Shown here piece after piece: positions 1 through 5,129 of a stretch of 5,129 nt of DNA (position 1 is the first letter of the stretch; each line of letters opens with the position of its first letter). Under the pieces are notes generated by a model. It was not told the DNA's origin and did not search any database. It worked only from the letters and a program-made list of their open reading frames with translations. Origin of the DNA: Acidobacteriota bacterium (GTDB taxonomy: Bacteria > Acidobacteriota > Terriglobia > Terriglobales > Acidobacteriaceae); NCBI GenBank assembly GCA_021801945.1, contig JAKABE010000275.1, positions 1-5,129 on the forward strand, in the 5' to 3' direction. Made by a program: the position numbers and the translations under genes.

Positions 1-231
1 ATCGCGCAGGCCTTGGTGGATGAGCCGGGAGCCGTTGAAGTTGAATCCGTCGATCGGGAGGAGAACACGGTGCTCAAACTCCGTGTTGCGCCCCAGGACG
101 TCGGCAAGGTCATCGGCAAACAGGGGCGTACCGCGCGTTCGGTACGCACCATTCTGGGCGCCGTCAGCATGAAGCTGCATCACCGATACACGCTTGACAT
201 CCTGGAAGACGAACCGGGGAGCGAAGCTTAG
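1..231 (+). CDS. khpA: KhpA-type KH-domain RNA-binding protein (5' partial)
   Basis: Small KH-domain RNA-binding protein (KhpA/YlqC family), a cytoplasmic RNA chaperone that in other bacteria pairs with KhpB and affects cell size and RNA fate. The reading frame is open from base 1 (IAQALVDEPGAVEVE...) to TAG at 229-231. The residues before the TTG/GTG codons at 13-18 match the family's N-terminal pattern 'IAKALVDxPxxVEV', so the real start lies upstream of the window and the TTG at 13 is not the start. The visible 76 residues hold almost the whole protein. The KH signature is VIGKQGRTARSVRTIL, with the GKQG loop that contacts RNA at bases 112-123. It sits just before rimM and trmD, the usual position after rpsP. 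The C-terminus ends in a short acidic tail (EDEPGSEA). The family call is safe; the precise role in this organism is inferred. Confidence 0.93.
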   Translation: MAQALVDEPGAVEVESVDREENTVLKLRVAPQDVGKVIGKQGRTARSVRTILGAVSMKLHHRYTLDILEDEPGSEA

Positions 232-258
232 GATGGCGGCTTTGCGCGCCCGGTTGCG

Positions 259-834
259 GTGCTGCAGATGACCGCACCGGAAGCGGCGGAGCAGTGGACC
301 TGGCTGGCACAGATTCGCCGCCCCCAGGGCCGCAAAGGTGAGGTCTTTGCCGAGATCCTCACCGACTTTCCCGAGAAATTTGCTGAACGCAAACGTCTGT
401 GGTTGATTGCCGCCGAAGCCTCGCCTGCGGCGCGCGCGGTGGAGCTGTCGGCCCATTGGCCCCACAAAGGCGGCGTAGTGCTGCACTTCGCTGGCGTGGA
501 CTCAATCTCTGCCGCGGAGAGTCTGGTGGGCCTCATCGTGGCCATTCCACGCGCCGAGCGCGCCTCGCTGGGCGAGGACGAGGCTTACATCGGCGACCTG
601 ATCGGCTGCATGCTGATCGATGTGGCCGGAGCGCAGCCCGCCCCCGTGGGGGAGATCGAAGACGTGGACCGGACGGCAGGCCCCGTGATGTTGCTGGTTG
701 TCCATGGCGCGGCGGGCGAAGTCCTGATCCCGTTTGCGAAGAGCTATCTGCGCCGGATTGATCTCGAAGGCCGGCGCGTAGAAATGGCGCTGCCGGATGG
801 CCTGATCGATTTGAACGCGCGGGGCAGCACCTAA
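259..834 (+). CDS. rimM: Ribosome maturation factor RimM
   Basis: RimM binds ribosomal protein S19 in the 30S head and helps late 16S rRNA processing and small-subunit assembly in the cytoplasm. The 191-residue product has the expected two domains. The N-terminal RimM domain starts near residue 14 (WLAQIRRPQGRKGEV, then ILTDFPEKFAERKRLWL) and includes a 'GVDSISAAESLVG' segment. The C-terminal PRC-barrel starts near residue 109 (YIGDLIGC, then VGEIEDV, GEVLIPFAKSYLRRIDL, and the family's closing LPDGLIDLN). Length is close to the usual 170-190. The start is uncertain: GTG at 259 and ATG at 268 are both in frame, the stop at 229-231 rules out anything earlier, and neither has a good Shine-Dalgarno. 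ATG 268 overlaps the TGA of a 12-codon micro-ORF (233-271), so coupling is possible. It lies 27 bases after khpA and 27 bases before trmD. Confidence 0.95.
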   Translation: MLQMTAPEAAEQWTWLAQIRRPQGRKGEVFAEILTDFPEKFAERKRLWLIAAEASPAARAVELSAHWPHKGGVVLHFAGVDSISAAESLVGLIVAIPRAERASLGEDEAYIGDLIGCMLIDVAGAQPAPVGEIEDVDRTAGPVMLLVVHGAAGEVLIPFAKSYLRRIDLEGRRVEMALPDGLIDLNARGST

Positions 835-861
835 CCACGCAGTGATTATCATCGGTAGCGT

Positions 862-1686
862 ATGCGCTTCGAGATCGTCACCATCTTTCCGGAGTTCTTT
901 AGCGGCATCTTCGCCCACGGAGTCGTGCGGCGTGGGCTGGCCGAAGGACTTGTGTCGATTGGCATTCACGATCTGCGCGCTTTTACCCATGACCGGCACC
1001 GCACCGTGGATGATCGGCCTTTCGGCGGCGGCGAAGGTATGGTCCTCAAGCCGGAGCCGCTCGCCGAGGCCCTGGCTTCGCTGGGAATCGGGAGAACACA
1101 GGGACCAGGGACTAGGGAAGAGGGTTTGGGAGCGCGAGTGGTTTTGCTCTCGGCGCAGGGGCGCCGCTTTGACCAGCCGCTGGCGCGGGAAATGGCCACA
1201 TTGGAGCGAGTAGTGCTCCTTTGTGGCCGCTATGAGGGCGTGGACGAGCGCATCAATGAGCTCTACTGTGACCTGGAGCTTTCGATTGGCGATTACGTGC
1301 TGAGCGGTGGGGAACTGGCCGCGGCGGTGGTTGTAGACGCGGTGATGCGCCTGGTTCCGGGGGTACTCGGCAACGAAGCCTCGGCTGAGTTCGAGAGCTT
1401 CGGCGCGCCTGACGCTCAGATCGCAGCCGATGCGCCGGGCGTTCCTCGTTCGCAGCACGGTGCGGGCGGCCTGCTCGACTACCCGCATTACACCCGGCCG
1501 GCGGAGTTTGGCGGACTGCGCGTTCCTGAGGTGCTCGTCAACGGCGATCACCTCGCCATTCGCCGCTGGCGCCGGGAACAGCAGTTGCGCAAGACCCTCA
1601 AGAACCGCCCCGACCTCCTGGAACACGCCGCGCTCAGCCAGGAAGATCGTGAGCTCATTGAACGTCTCCGCCACCAGCCGGACTGA
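862..1686 (+). CDS. trmD: tRNA (guanine-N1)-methyltransferase TrmD
   Basis: TrmD is a SPOUT-fold, SAM-dependent, homodimeric cytoplasmic enzyme that makes m1G37 next to the anticodon and prevents +1 frameshifting. The 274-residue product is near full family length (E. coli about 255). Visible signatures are RFEIVTIFPEFF at the N-terminus, DFTHD-like FTHDRHRTVDDRPFGGGEGM (41-60), the knot segments LLCGRYEGVDER (119-130) and SIGDYVLSGGELAA (141-154), R163 matching catalytic R154 of E. coli, and LLDYPHYTRPAEF (204-216). ATG 862 is the first possible start, because an in-frame TAG lies at 856-858; the Shine-Dalgarno is weak. Three oddities: a loop about nine residues longer at 76-91, encoded by a 7-base G-rich repeat; Glu178 where the catalytic Asp169 is expected (S-A-E-F-E-S-F against S-A-T-E-D-S-F); and a roughly 20-residue insertion at 181-202 in the interdomain linker. 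Such extra loops seem to fit Acidobacteriota, but this is from memory. It ends 10 bases from the convergent gene. Confidence 0.96.
   Translation: MRFEIVTIFPEFFSGIFAHGVVRRGLAEGLVSIGIHDLRAFTHDRHRTVDDRPFGGGEGMVLKPEPLAEALASLGIGRTQGPGTREEGLGARVVLLSAQGRRFDQPLAREMATLERVVLLCGRYEGVDERINELYCDLELSIGDYVLSGGELAAAVVVDAVMRLVPGVLGNEASAEFESFGAPDAQIAADAPGVPRSQHGAGGLLDYPHYTRPAEFGGLRVPEVLVNGDHLAIRRWRREQQLRKTLKNRPDLLEHAALSQEDRELIERLRHQPD
1101..1130 (+). repeat. Heptanucleotide G-tract repeat with G-quadruplex pattern inside trmD
   Basis: GGG triplets begin at 1101, 1108, 1115 and 1122, exactly seven bases apart. The units are GGGACCA, GGGACTA and GGGAAGA, followed by GGGTTTG and a further GGG at 1128. Loops of four bases fit the canonical G3N1-7 quadruplex rule, on the coding strand and hence in the mRNA. 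More degenerate units may precede it (GGG at 1083 and 1090). Three units equal 21 bases and so preserve frame, encoding part of the extra TrmD loop around residues 78-90. Confidence 0.7.
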
Positions 1687-1696
1687 TCGCTTCTGT

Positions 1697-4636
1697 TTAC
1701 GGATGCTCCTCGATGGCGACGCCAACCGTCGCCGTGTTGCCGGAGGCGGCGAGGCCCAGAAGATCGGTAGCCACGCCAGGCCGTGATGCCGGGGCGAACG
1801 TCACGGTGCCATCCACGGCGGAGGTCGCCGTGCCGGCCTGAAGACCGAGCAACGCACCCTGCGTGCAGAGCGTGTGCGGAGCGCACGGCGGTGTCCATGC
1901 GTACAGAGCCTGATAGAAGGTGACCGCGCCGCCCGCCATCGGGTTGCCATCCATGTCGAGCAGGCGTAGGACGATCTGGCTGGGCGTGCCGGAGTTGGCC
2001 AGACTCTGAGTTGTGCCCGAAACGGCTTCGAGGGAGGCGTATTCGGGCTGCGCGCCGAAGGCGGTGAAGGTTACGCACTGACTGGTGCCGTTCAGGCAAG
2101 CGCGGATGGAGGCCGCTTGTCCCTCGGCGAGCGGCCCTACCGTGAGTGTCTCGGTGGCGATGCCCGCGGAGTTGGTGGCCGCGGAACCCGGACTTTGAGC
2201 GGTGATTCCGCCTCCGGATACGGGTTGCCAAGTGACGGATTGACCGCCAGCGGGATCGCCGTTGTTCAAGACCAGGGCCTGCACGATCCATGTGAAGGTG
2301 GTACCCGCGGCCAGCGAAAGTTGGGGAGTGAGCGCGGCCAGCGTGGGCGGTGTTCCTCCTGCAAACTGCGCCTGTACGCTGGAGCCGTTGGTGAGCGAGG
2401 CGGTGACCACCGACCAGGTTCCGTCCACGGCGGTGAGGTTCATGGTGGCGCGGCCGTCGCCGCTGGCGGTCACGGAACAGGAGGCCAGCCCGCACGCCAG
2501 CTTGGCCGTGCCGCTCGTTACAGTGTACGTGACGGTGACGTCGCCTGCCGGTTTCAAATCCGGTCCCAGCGCCGTTACCGTAAAGGGAAGCGGCTCGCCG
2601 ATGGGGACGGTGTTCGTGGGCGCGGTGATCAGGGTGAGGGCGTCGCCTGTGCCGGAGTCGTAACTCACGCCGCCCGGGAGGATGGCGGCGGCATAGAAAA
2701 GAGGGTTGTCGTCCACTTCCACATCCACCGAACCGGTGACGCCCGAGGCGGCTGCAGGCGCGATCGCTGTGATCTCGTTGGGCGAGACGCTGGTGACCAG
2801 GGCAGCCTGGCCGCCTACCTGCACAGTGTCTGCGAGACGAAAGCCCATGCCCTGAATTACGATGGGCCCGCCCGAGGCGGGAAGCCGTTGCGGCCGAACC
2901 GTGTCGGCGTAGAGCACCCAGCCGTGGTAAGCGTAATCCGGCCGGCCGTCGCCGCGCCGGTCGGCGATCCCGGCGCGCACGATGTCGTCGCTGCTGCTGG
3001 CTACGCGCAGCCAGGTCTCGCCGGTGGCCTGCCCGTTCAGACCCAGAGCATTACCCACGGCGGGCGAGCCTGCGGCATCGAAGGCGTCCCACACGCCGAT
3101 TGAAGGCATGGCCTTGGAGTTGGAGGGTGCGCCGGTCTCGTCTAGCGCCTGCGTCACGATAGTAAAGATGCGATTGCCGCGGACCGGAAAAGTAAACCAG
3201 TCGGTTTGACCTACCTGGCTCAGACGGCCTGCCCAGAAGCCGCTGGCGGGCAGGGAGCGCGGCTGGGTCTCGGCGCCGATGGCGTCGTCGTAGCCGCCCA
3301 CAGCGGAATCCGGGACGGTGACGTTGAGGGTCTGCTCGCTGCTCGCTGACAGGTTGGCGACCGTGACGGCGTTGAGCGTTCCCGACGGCTCAACCTGGCC
3401 TTGAGCGTAGGGGCCCACCGAGTCCGCGAGCATGTAGAGCGGATTGATCGCCTCGAAGGTCACCTGATAGTTGGCCGTACTCATGCCGGGCGGCAAGGGA
3501 ATCCCGCTCAGGTCGAAGTAACCCTGCATCGCCGGATCGTTCGATCCCCACATCGCGACCGGGTTGCCGTTGGCGTCGTCCCAGCCGGTCACAGGATTGC
3601 CGTGATCGCTGCTGAAATAAGCTCCGCTCACAAAGCTGACCGTGTACTGGTACAAGGGGTTGCCGTTGGCGTCGAGAGGGCGCGCAACCACATTCACGCC
3701 CTGCATCCCATAGCCGGTCCGGAAACTGATCGTCCCCCGGATGGAGACGGTGTTGGCCGCCGTAATCTCCTTGCCGGGAAAGCCGGCGAGATTTGCGGCG
3801 GTGATGGGATAGATGCGGTTGAGAGCGGCGATGTCGTCGCATCGCAGCACTGCGGGGTTGGGGATGCACTCTCCGCCGCTCGGTCCGCAAACGCCGCTCA
3901 GGGGCTGCATTACCGGCCAGCCTTGTGTGCCGTTGGTTTCCACGTTGCTGAGCGCGCCGGGGTTTACCTGTGAGTAGTCGAGACCCAGGACACGGCCAAA
4001 GGCGCGTTCCAGTTCGTAGCTCATCATCTCCAGGAGATTGGCGCTGGTGGCGCAGCGGCCATTGAGCAGGATGATGGCGTGAGCAATGGTGGCGTCCGGA
4101 TTGAGGTTATCCAACCAGACGAACACGCCATTGTCCTGGCAGGATGTGGGCTCGCTTGCTCCGGAGCCGTAGAGGGTGTCGATGACTGAGCCGTCGGCGT
4201 CGTACAGGATGCCCAGAGGGTAATTTGTGGCCGAGGGGGTAACGTCGGCGGGCGCCGTGAACCTGCCGGAAGAGTCTGCCTGCACGTCGGTTCCGTCTAC
4301 GTCCTCGTTGAGCGCGCCCATGTCGGTGAGCGTGACGCCGGCGGTGGGAACGGCGCTCCACAACGCGGCGGCGGCATCCACCATCGCGGTGGCCTGCTGG
4401 TTCGAGACGGAATCGCTCAGTGGGCCTTGATCGACGTAGTACTTTACCTGCCCGCTCGCCCAGTGAATCGGCTGGCCGAGCACGGCGGGATCGAAGAAAC
4501 TCGAGCCTGCCACGTACTTGGGACCGCCGCCCGCCGCGCCGGCGGGCGCAAGCGCCAATAGCGCCAGGCACAGCCAGCGCGACGCGCGGCCGCGTGCCAT
4601 GACGCTGCATACCGGCGGGAAGGCAGATAGAAACAC
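1697..4636 (-). CDS. Large secreted matrixin-like pseudo-metalloprotease with IPT/TIG and Ig-like domains
   Basis: Exported 979-residue protein of no named gene. It starts at GTG 4636, supported by GGAGG five bases upstream; ATG 4600 is a weaker alternative. Domains in order, by eye: signal peptide 1 to about 35 (basic RGRASR, then hydrophobic WLCLALLALAPAGAAG, no lipobox Cys). A matrixin-like domain follows at about 55-278 (IHWASGQVKYYVD, helix with ALW, VFVWLDNLN, helix 201-221, Met-turn-like PVMQP 241-245, closing CDDIAALNRIYP 266-277). Next is a transthyretin/carboxypeptidase-regulatory-like fold at about 298-440. Then come a PPC-like domain at about 460-550, an IPT/TIG domain at about 580-660 (PASGGPIVIQGMGF), and three bacterial Ig-like domains at about 668-760, 768-860 and 868-976. 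The zinc site HExxHxxGxxH is replaced: positions 211, 212, 215 and 221 are Arg, Ala, Arg and Tyr, so peptidase activity is unlikely. No C-terminal anchor or sorting motif is visible. An extracellular binding or structural role is inferred. It is convergent with trmD and divergent from manA. Confidence 0.9.
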   Translation of the reverse strand: MFLSAFPPVCSVMARGRASRWLCLALLALAPAGAAGGGPKYVAGSSFFDPAVLGQPIHWASGQVKYYVDQGPLSDSVSNQQATAMVDAAAALWSAVPTAGVTLTDMGALNEDVDGTDVQADSSGRFTAPADVTPSATNYPLGILYDADGSVIDTLYGSGASEPTSCQDNGVFVWLDNLNPDATIAHAIILLNGRCATSANLLEMMSYELERAFGRVLGLDYSQVNPGALSNVETNGTQGWPVMQPLSGVCGPSGGECIPNPAVLRCDDIAALNRIYPITAANLAGFPGKEITAANTVSIRGTISFRTGYGMQGVNVVARPLDANGNPLYQYTVSFVSGAYFSSDHGNPVTGWDDANGNPVAMWGSNDPAMQGYFDLSGIPLPPGMSTANYQVTFEAINPLYMLADSVGPYAQGQVEPSGTLNAVTVANLSASSEQTLNVTVPDSAVGGYDDAIGAETQPRSLPASGFWAGRLSQVGQTDWFTFPVRGNRIFTIVTQALDETGAPSNSKAMPSIGVWDAFDAAGSPAVGNALGLNGQATGETWLRVASSSDDIVRAGIADRRGDGRPDYAYHGWVLYADTVRPQRLPASGGPIVIQGMGFRLADTVQVGGQAALVTSVSPNEITAIAPAAASGVTGSVDVEVDDNPLFYAAAILPGGVSYDSGTGDALTLITAPTNTVPIGEPLPFTVTALGPDLKPAGDVTVTYTVTSGTAKLACGLASCSVTASGDGRATMNLTAVDGTWSVVTASLTNGSSVQAQFAGGTPPTLAALTPQLSLAAGTTFTWIVQALVLNNGDPAGGQSVTWQPVSGGGITAQSPGSAATNSAGIATETLTVGPLAEGQAASIRACLNGTSQCVTFTAFGAQPEYASLEAVSGTTQSLANSGTPSQIVLRLLDMDGNPMAGGAVTFYQALYAWTPPCAPHTLCTQGALLGLQAGTATSAVDGTVTFAPASRPGVATDLLGLAASGNTATVGVAIEEHP
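3561..3578 (-). repeat. Direct repeat copy 1 (DANGNP codons)
   Basis: An 18-base sequence identical to the one at 3657-3674 and in the same orientation. Both encode the loop Asp-Ala-Asn-Gly-Asn-Pro (here residues 354-359) in the domain after the matrixin-like region. A third, diverged copy encodes DMDGNP at residues 894-899 in the last Ig-like domain. Shared loop function or local duplication are both possible. Confidence 0.6.
3657..3674 (-). repeat. Direct repeat copy 2 (DANGNP codons)
   Basis: Second copy of the 18-base repeat, encoding residues 322-327 (DANGNP), 96 bases from copy 1. The flanking bases differ, so the match is limited to the loop codons. Confidence 0.6.
3974..4006 (-). other. 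Degenerate zinc-binding site codons (pseudo HExxHxxGxxH)
   Basis: These codons give R211-A-F-G-R215-V-L-G218-L-D-Y221. The spacing matches HExxHxxGxxH exactly and Gly218 is kept, but the three histidines are Arg (CGC), Arg (CGT) and Tyr (TAC), and the catalytic Glu is Ala (GCC). Each His replacement is one transition away from a His codon. The helix is otherwise typical of matrixin-like proteins (GxVLGLDxS). Confidence 0.75.
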
Positions 4637-4641
4637 AAGAT

Positions 4642-4646
4642 CCTCC
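4642..4646 (-). promoter_or_regulatory. Shine-Dalgarno of the secreted protein gene
   Basis: The plus strand reads CCTCC, giving GGAGG on the gene strand with five bases before GTG 4636. This is the clearest ribosome binding site in the window. It decides in favour of GTG 4636 over ATG 4600, which has no comparable motif. Confidence 0.75.
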
Positions 4647-4797
4647 GGACAGGGAGATCAGAAGCAGCTAATCATCCAGCGCATCGAGCCATGCCTTAGA
4701 AGTTCCTTATCGTGGCACTGGCTCAGATTAGAGACTTCCAAGAATGCCCCCCGTGCCTCGCGCGGGCAGCTACAGGAGCTCTCGCGCATCTGCTAGA

Positions 4798-4834
4798 TTG
4801 AGAGTGCGGTTGCCGGGCTGCGGCGAGCTCTCAG
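4798..4834. repeat. Two-tier inverted repeat in the divergent intergenic region
   Basis: Inner stem TTGCCG (4810-4815) with CGGCGA (4821-4826) around loop GGCTG, including one G-U pair. Outer stem TTGAGAG (4798-4804) with CTCTCAG (4828-4834), also with one wobble. The two tiers are separated by a five-base bulge on one side and one base on the other. No T-run follows on either strand, so it does not look like an intrinsic terminator. It could be an operator or a chance structure. Confidence 0.4.
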
Positions 4835-4854
4835 GCGCCACGGACGGGGAACCA

Positions 4855-4860
4855 TTTAAT
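4855..4860 (+). promoter_or_regulatory. Possible -10 box of the manA promoter
   Basis: TTTAAT differs from TATAAT at one base and lies in an AT-rich patch in otherwise GC-rich DNA, 25 bases before ATG 4886. A start of transcription near 4867 would give a leader of about 20 bases. No matching -35 hexamer is seen 16-18 bases upstream, so the call is weak. Confidence 0.3.
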
Positions 4861-4873
4861 CCTCTGTAGGAAA

Positions 4874-4878
4874 GAGGG
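4874..4878 (+). promoter_or_regulatory. Shine-Dalgarno of manA
   Basis: GAGGG (in AAAGAGGGAA) is seven bases before ATG 4886. This favours ATG 4886 over the in-frame ATG 4919, which has no such motif. The site overlaps two competing small stems: CCTCT 4861-4865 with AGAGG 4873-4877, and GAGG 4874-4877 with CCTC 4881-4884. Confidence 0.65.
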
Positions 4879-4885
4879 AACCTCC

Positions 4886-5129
4886 ATGGCTGAGGCTTGG
4901 CGGTCTGCGCATCCCCCAATGGCGCCCTTTCGCATCGAGCCTCACTTTGTCGAACGTGTATGGGGCTATCGCGACCTGCGTCCCTGGTACGACCATGTGG
5001 CTCGGGCGGAGGCCGTCGGCGAGGTCTGGCTCACCGGGGACGGGTGCCTGGTGGCGAGTGGTCCGCACGCCGGCAAGACCCTGGGCGCTTTGTTCGCCGA
5101 GGCCCCCGAGGCGATGCTCGGTCCGGCGG
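4886..5129 (+). CDS. manA: Mannose-6-phosphate isomerase, type I (3' partial)
   Basis: N-terminal 81 residues of a type I phosphomannose isomerase, a cytoplasmic zinc-dependent cupin enzyme that interconverts mannose-6-phosphate and fructose-6-phosphate. It feeds GDP-mannose and exopolysaccharide synthesis or mannose use. The visible part matches the family's opening pattern: FRIEPHFVERVWGYRDL (about residues 15-31; compare PxFKExIWGG in Bacillus ManA), then VGEVWLTGDGCLVASGPHAGKTLGALF, equivalent to 'GECWxISxHPxGxSxVxNGPYxGKTLxEL'. The zinc-binding residues (a Gln-x-His pair, Glu and a later His) lie beyond the window edge, so catalytic competence cannot be judged. Start ATG 4886 is chosen for its GAGGG; ATG 4919 is possible and would remove an 11-residue leader not typical of the family. 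The gene is divergent from the secreted protein gene. Nothing here shows a shared pathway with its neighbours. Confidence 0.88.
   Translation, partial: MAEAWRSAHPPMAPFRIEPHFVERVWGYRDLRPWYDHVARAEAVGEVWLTGDGCLVASGPHAGKTLGALFAEAPEAMLGPA

Larger units (their letters stand above)
4637..4885. other. Divergent intergenic region between the secreted protein gene and manA
   Basis: About 250 bases between two divergent starts. It must hold promoters for both genes. What can be seen: ribosome binding sites at both ends, a TTTAAT box facing manA (4855-4860), an inverted-repeat element at 4798-4834, and GAGCTCTC twice (4776-4783 and 4825-4832). No convincing minus-strand sigma-70 promoter, tRNA, riboswitch or small gene was recognised. 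Confidence 0.7.

Noticed and set aside
13..15. TTG 13 as the start of khpA
   Set aside because: The codons before it continue the family's N-terminal pattern, so the gene begins upstream of the window.
502..1725. 407-codon minus-strand open frame opposite rimM and trmD
   Set aside because: It lies antisense to two well-recognised genes, has no recognisable domain, and its length is expected in GC-rich DNA.
1548..2495. 315-codon minus-strand open frame overlapping the secreted protein's 3' half
   Set aside because: It is Arg/His-rich and out of frame with the recognised domains, so it is a shadow frame.
2867..2881. CCCGCC-CGA-GGCGGG hairpin as a terminator
   Set aside because: It lies inside a coding region with no T-run on either side, and it corresponds to Pro/Ala/Gly codons of the IPT domain.
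2117..3103. 328-codon plus-strand open frame opposite the secreted protein gene
   Set aside because: The translation is low-complexity Gly/Arg-rich with no domain, while the opposite strand has clear signal peptide and domain signatures.
3974..4006. Sequencing error or frameshift as the cause of the lost zinc ligands
   Set aside because: The frame is continuous on both sides with family-like residues; four separate substitutions at precise positions are not what an indel would give.
4700..4706. GGAACTT on the minus strand as a sigma-E-type -35 box
   Set aside because: No fitting -10 element at the required 15-17 base spacing was found, and a single heptamer is weak evidence.

Overview
The window is GC-rich and intact in its coding regions. 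It most likely comes from an Acidobacteriota (Terriglobia-like) chromosome. The reasons are a 3' part of a conserved ribosome/tRNA maturation operon (khpA-rimM-trmD), a TrmD with two lineage-style insertions, and a very large secreted mosaic protein of the matrixin-like/IPT/Ig-like kind common in that phylum. This taxonomic call is inference from protein style, not from a marker search.

Layout. Positions 1-1686 (+) carry khpA (5' end cut off by the window), rimM and trmD. They are closely spaced, on the same strand, and form one likely transcription unit; rpsP would normally lie just upstream. KhpA is an RNA-binding KH protein, RimM matures the 30S subunit, and TrmD makes m1G37 in tRNA. The usual distal partner rplS is not next to trmD. 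Instead, after only 10 bases, comes the convergent minus-strand gene 4636-1697. It encodes a 979-residue exported protein with a matrixin-like N-terminal domain whose zinc ligands are all replaced, followed by a chain of beta-sandwich domains. Positions 4637-4885 are a divergent intergenic region with both ribosome binding sites, a possible -10 box and an inverted-repeat element. From 4886 to the right edge is the start of a type I mannose-6-phosphate isomerase (manA), cut off by the window.

The points most worth a second look are: (1) the pseudo-protease active site, which keeps HExxHxxGxxH spacing and a Met-turn but has lost all three histidines and the glutamate; (2) a heptanucleotide G-tract repeat inside trmD that fits the canonical G-quadruplex pattern and encodes an extra surface loop; and (3) a Glu where TrmD normally has its catalytic Asp, next to a roughly 20-residue linker insertion. 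I found no mobile element, CRISPR array, tRNA or rRNA, and no clear new multi-gene system.
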